Shown here piece after piece: positions 30,801-33,955 of a stretch of 33,955 nucleotides of DNA. The stretch is from the NCBI GenBank assembly GCA_015852425.1, contig JAAAIG010000151.1:23001-56955 (forward strand). Direction: 5' to 3'. Under the pieces are notes generated by a model. It had not been told where the DNA came from. It saw only the letters and a list, made by a program, of their open reading frames with translations, and ran no database searches. The stretch comes from Gryganskiella cystojenkinii. Its lineage: Eukaryota; Mortierellomycota; Mortierellomycetes; Mortierellales; Mortierellaceae. A program made the position numbers and the translations under genes. Positions within the stretch are counted from its first letter, which is position 1, and the number at the start of each line of letters is the position of its first letter.

Positions 30801-33273
30801 GACCGTCGAGACCAAAAATCCGCAGAAGGCAATACAGGCCAGGATCCCGATAAACCGGAAGGAATCCCGATAGAATTGAAAATCGTTCGGTTTTGGGAAA
30901 AGCATAGATCGGATCAAATTACCCTTGGTCGTATTGAATCCAGTTCGGACAACCATCGCCAGTCCGCGCATCGGCTGCTTCATTCCAAACTCTGAATCCC
31001 CCGCGCTGAGTCTCCGCTTTTGGTTGGCAGCTCCAGGTCGTGCACGGACAATTTTGGTCCCAGAGAACAAGAAGTGGCGGGCAAGGTCCACGGGTATATT
31101 GGCAAAGGACAGATCCAAGAGTTGAAGGGCCTTGTCTGTGATAGGGATCTTCGAGACTGGGACAGATTCTCCTGTGAGCATGCTCTCGTTCACGATACAA
31201 TCGCCTGTCAACAAGACTGCGTCGCAAGGAAAGACCAAGAGTTCCGAATCCGTGACCTCAAAGACATCTCCAGGTACCAGTTCCTCTGATCCAATAATGC
31301 GCCCTAAAAAAGGAATCCGGAGGAGGGTCGATCCGATCAGCATCGGAGTCAACATCAAAGATCCGTTTCATACGCTGATCAATTTACAAAGGAGATTTGA
31401 CATACAGAGGCCTGATCGGAATACTCGGGTGTTGCATGTAAACTTTGACATGTTGCGCATCCGTCGCATCGTCCTCTTGGTCTCGATCAGTTCCGTTATC
31501 ACCGAGACCGTGGAGATGACAAAGATGCAGGCCGCATAGTAATAATAGTCGTCCGCAAACCAGAGTGCCATTGAGAAAACCTGAAAAATATAGAAGGGGT
31601 GCAAGACCTCCTGGACCAACAGTTGGCTGACTGTCTTTTCTTGGACATCGATGACGTTCTGACCAAAGACCATGCTGCGCTCCTGATGTGTCTCTCGACC
31701 GAGCCCCAGTTCACATTTCGCGAGTGTTGACCATTCTCGATCCTTCCAAGACGAGTTTTGCATAAACGTCTGACTGACGGGGTTGAAGATGAATCGAATG
31801 TACTGGTAGTCGATGTAACGCATGTCGTGCAGCATCCCTGTCGACTATTATGGATAAATCAAGTCAACGTAGTTTCAGTATGAATAAGTACCACTGTCTC
31901 TTTTCTCCGAGTTGTCGACGCTTGCAAAAAAAAAAAAAAAAAAAAACTAAGAGAAACTATAGCCCTCACCAATGCATCACTATCGTCCCGATTGTCATGG
32001 TTTTCATCTTCCGGTTCAAGTTGTGAGGGACTGAAGACCGAATCGATGGGTCCTCCATAATACTTTGTAAACACTGTTTGAGTCTCCATTTGACCCCATC
32101 CATTCTAACAAAAGAAGATACAGCAAAAATGCTTTGATTAGCGAGTTTTTTTCTTGTTTCTGTGTTGCCCTCAAACACATGAATCTGTAGCAAAGTTTTC
32201 CAGATTCCAGTCATGCGACTTTGACGAAAAAAGGCAATACTCCCGCCGTAACGAATAGTCCCTCTTCATTTTTTGCTCACCTCAATTACGATCGCCTCAG
32301 CCTCTCTCATATCACAGGCGCGGGCCACAAACTTGATGTACCGTTGCGGCATCCATCTTGCCAAAAGAAACACAATCCCGCCGCTCAGTAGACAGGCGAC
32401 ATAATAAAGATAGATCCTCGACTGTACAAAACAGTGTCCGCTCAGGGTCAATTCCACGTCCTCTTCCTCCAGATGCACATGCTGGACACTGCGGCTTTTT
32501 TCAAACGATGCCGAACGCCCTGCTGCATGAAAAGAAAGAAGAGAGAGAGAGGGAGGGAGGGGGAGGAGTCAGTTCTTGGTCCAATGCGGTCGATGGTCCC
32601 CTGTCAACCTCGGGCTCTGATTTTTTTTTTTCTTTTTCTTCTCTCCTTTTTCAGTCTTTTTACCCAGGACAAAGGTGCACAAGGTTTTTTCCTACGGCGT
32701 GGAAGATAACCACAACAAAGAGAACCTGATCAGGTGCTCATGGTTGACTGGTTTGCTCCATCGGCTCTATGCTTCTTTATACGCATAATCAGACTTACCA
32801 AGAAAAATTGGTTTCTTGCTTGGTTTTGGTCGGCCAGAGGGCGGAGCAGCCGCAGCAAGAACAGGTTGCAACTCGTCCCCGACCTCATCGTCGTCGTCGT
32901 CGTCATCGTCTTCATCTTCTTCTCCTACTTCGTCTTCATCCGCCACTTGATCGTCATCACGCGTCGAAATAGTTGCCACTGAAAAGGACTTGGAGGGGTG
33001 TCTCCAGCTGCTGTTGTTGTTCATGTTGTTAATACTGCTGTCGACAACCTGGCGAGAGTGGTTGAACCTCTGGTGCTGTTGGTCGTGTGAAAGGGAATTC
33101 GAAGAGGACTCGAAGGTCAGGGTTGCCACAGTCGCAGAGGAGGACGCACGGTCCCGAGACCGTTGTGTCTGTTGAGTTGTCCCAGTCATTGAAGAGTCTA
33201 GGGTAGATTCGACATTGCGGTCTTGGTCGAGCAATCGAGTTGAGAGTGGGTCATGGGATTGGGCGTGGACCAT
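27878..33273 (-). CDS. YPK9: P5B-type ATPase (Ypk9/ATP13A2-like), predicted vacuolar polyamine transporter
   Basis: Nine exons on the minus strand join in frame: 33273-32799, 32522-32281, 32104-31970, 31844-31406, 31303-30180, 30077-29505, 29414-29038, 28926-28457, 28374-27878 (1443 aa; yeast Ypk9 is 1472). P-type landmarks in order: TGES (474-477), the membrane motif [10 protein letters not shown] (~621-630), the phosphorylation site DKTGT (666-670, Asp phosphorylated), KGAPE, TGDN, and GDGAND (1078-1083). PPALP is typical of the P5B branch, whereas P5A (Spf1) has an acidic residue there. P5B pumps such as ATP13A2 export polyamines from lysosomes and vacuoles. [20 protein letters not shown] marks the P5 M1-M2 region. 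The N-terminal ~160 residues are Ser-rich with a long Asp/Glu run, as in Ypk9. The C-terminal tail has a Gln-rich stretch and an acidic end. The exon 2 acceptor is a tandem CAGCAG, so two isoforms differing by one residue are possible. The symbol is by family; orthology was not tested. Confidence 0.92.
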
Positions 33274-33907
33274 TAAACAGCAGCCGACAAGGTGTAGTTT
33301 GTATCTCTGAAGAAAGTATTTTCGATTTGTGTTTTATGGTCAAAAGGTAGGGGGTTGCAGTGAGGTTTTGAAGAGAAGAGCGTGTCGAGAGTCGCGTGGT
33401 CAAAGGTGATGAAGAAAAAGAAGAGGAAGGGTAGGAGAGAAGGAAAGGGCAAAAGACGACGCAAACACAGGGACACAGCAAAGTTTGGACCTCTCATGGG
33501 CCTTCCTTCTTTCTTGCCTACATTTCTATGGAATAATTCCCGTTTCCATCGAATAATAAATTTATTCTCGTTTTTCATTTCAGACCTATTCCGCAGAGAG
33601 AACGGGAATGGGTCTCCTATTGGGAACAGTTCGATGATCAAGACGCGTGCAACTTGGTGGCAAAAAGTATAGCTCGCTCGACCGCCAAAAGCCACGAGCA
33701 CCTTGGGGACCAGTGGACACGCAAAGTGACAGTTCAAAGTTGTATGGGATTTGTGCGGGAATTAGGAATATGATGACTGCCTTCTGAACGTCGCTCACTG
33801 TTGCCTCCGCTCTCACTTCTTTCTCTTGCTCGCTTTGCTCGTTCCTGACGATTTCACGCTATGCAAATCTATCCGTATCTACACGAGACAACATATTTTC
33901 TAGCATC
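33274..33907. promoter_or_regulatory. Divergent region between the P5B ATPase gene and the right-edge gene
   Basis: This 634-bp gap separates two diverging starts. A purine-rich block (about 33400-33455) gives a pyrimidine-rich leader on the coding strand of the ATPase gene. On the other side a CT-rich stretch (about 33805-33845) precedes the right-edge ATG. No gene is seen in between. Confidence 0.45.
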
Positions 33908-33955
33908 ATGGCCAACAATACTCTGACCACGTTGATCTTGGAGTTCAACAAGGTC
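33908..33955 (+). CDS. 5' end of a gene truncated by the window edge
   Basis: An ATG preceded by ATC and a CT-rich leader opens 16 codons (MANNTLTTLILEFNKV) that run to the last base without a stop. The sequence is too short to assign a family. It may also meet a splice donor just beyond the edge, since first exons in this genome are often under 100 bases. It is called from leader composition and position opposite the ATPase gene. Confidence 0.4.
   Translation, partial: MANNTLTTLILEFNKV

Noticed and set aside
1..33955. Search by eye for CRISPR arrays, telomeric repeats, or a biosynthetic or defence gene cluster
   Set aside because: No regularly spaced direct repeats, no telomere-type repeats, and the genes are mostly conserved housekeeping functions with no shared metabolic pathway.

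Overview
The window is a stretch of nuclear genome from an intron-rich filamentous fungus. Genes carry many short GT-AG introns, coding density is high and genes lie on both strands. The protein set (Fip1, Drs1, Rpc40, Rrp43, Lto1, a Ypk9-like P5B ATPase, a fungal bestrophin, a secreted subtilase) is typically fungal. The degraded LINE-type retroelement at the left end resembles elements I associate with Mortierellomycotina/Mucoromycota. That lineage call is an inference, not something proven here. Gene models were built by hand, joining exons on splice signals and reading frame.

Layout. 1-2.5 kb is gene-poor: a tRNA-like Pol III unit (minus, ~777-878) and a frameshifted LINE 3' remnant (~1.2-2.06 kb). 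2512-5009 (+) is FIP1, an mRNA 3'-end processing factor. 5674-7731 (-) encodes a poly-Q protein with a CENP-B/Tc5-type DNA-binding domain but no transposase domain. 8712-11594 (-) is DRS1, a DEAD-box helicase of 60S ribosome assembly. It is divergent from 12006-13439 (+), RPC40, a shared Pol I/III subunit, which converges on 13691-14767 (-), RRP43, an exosome ring subunit. 15506-18837 (+) is a secreted subtilisin-like protease. 19073-23340 (-) is a 1333-residue protein I do not recognise (helical N-terminal half, disordered acidic/Ser-rich C-terminal half with a SUMO-interaction-like motif). It is divergent from 23590-24274 (+), LTO1, the adaptor for Fe-S loading of the ribosome-recycling ATPase Rli1/ABCE1. 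After a 1.5-kb non-coding stretch comes 25802-27595 (+), a bestrophin-family anion channel. It is tail to tail with 27878-33273 (-), a P5B-type ATPase (Ypk9/ATP13A2 type, predicted vacuolar/lysosomal polyamine transporter). The first 16 codons of another plus-strand gene begin at 33908 and run off the edge.

How the genes relate. DRS1, RPC40 and RRP43 are contiguous, and all serve rRNA transcription, processing or ribosome assembly; LTO1 serves ribosome recycling further along. DRS1/RPC40 and the unknown gene/LTO1 each share a short divergent promoter, the second holding two CACGTG boxes. I found no biosynthetic cluster, defence system, CRISPR array or intact mobile element. The items most worth a second look are the unrecognised 1333-residue gene, the transposase-derived DNA-binding protein with a palindrome in its own promoter, the tRNA-like unit, and a reading-frame break in the protease gene.
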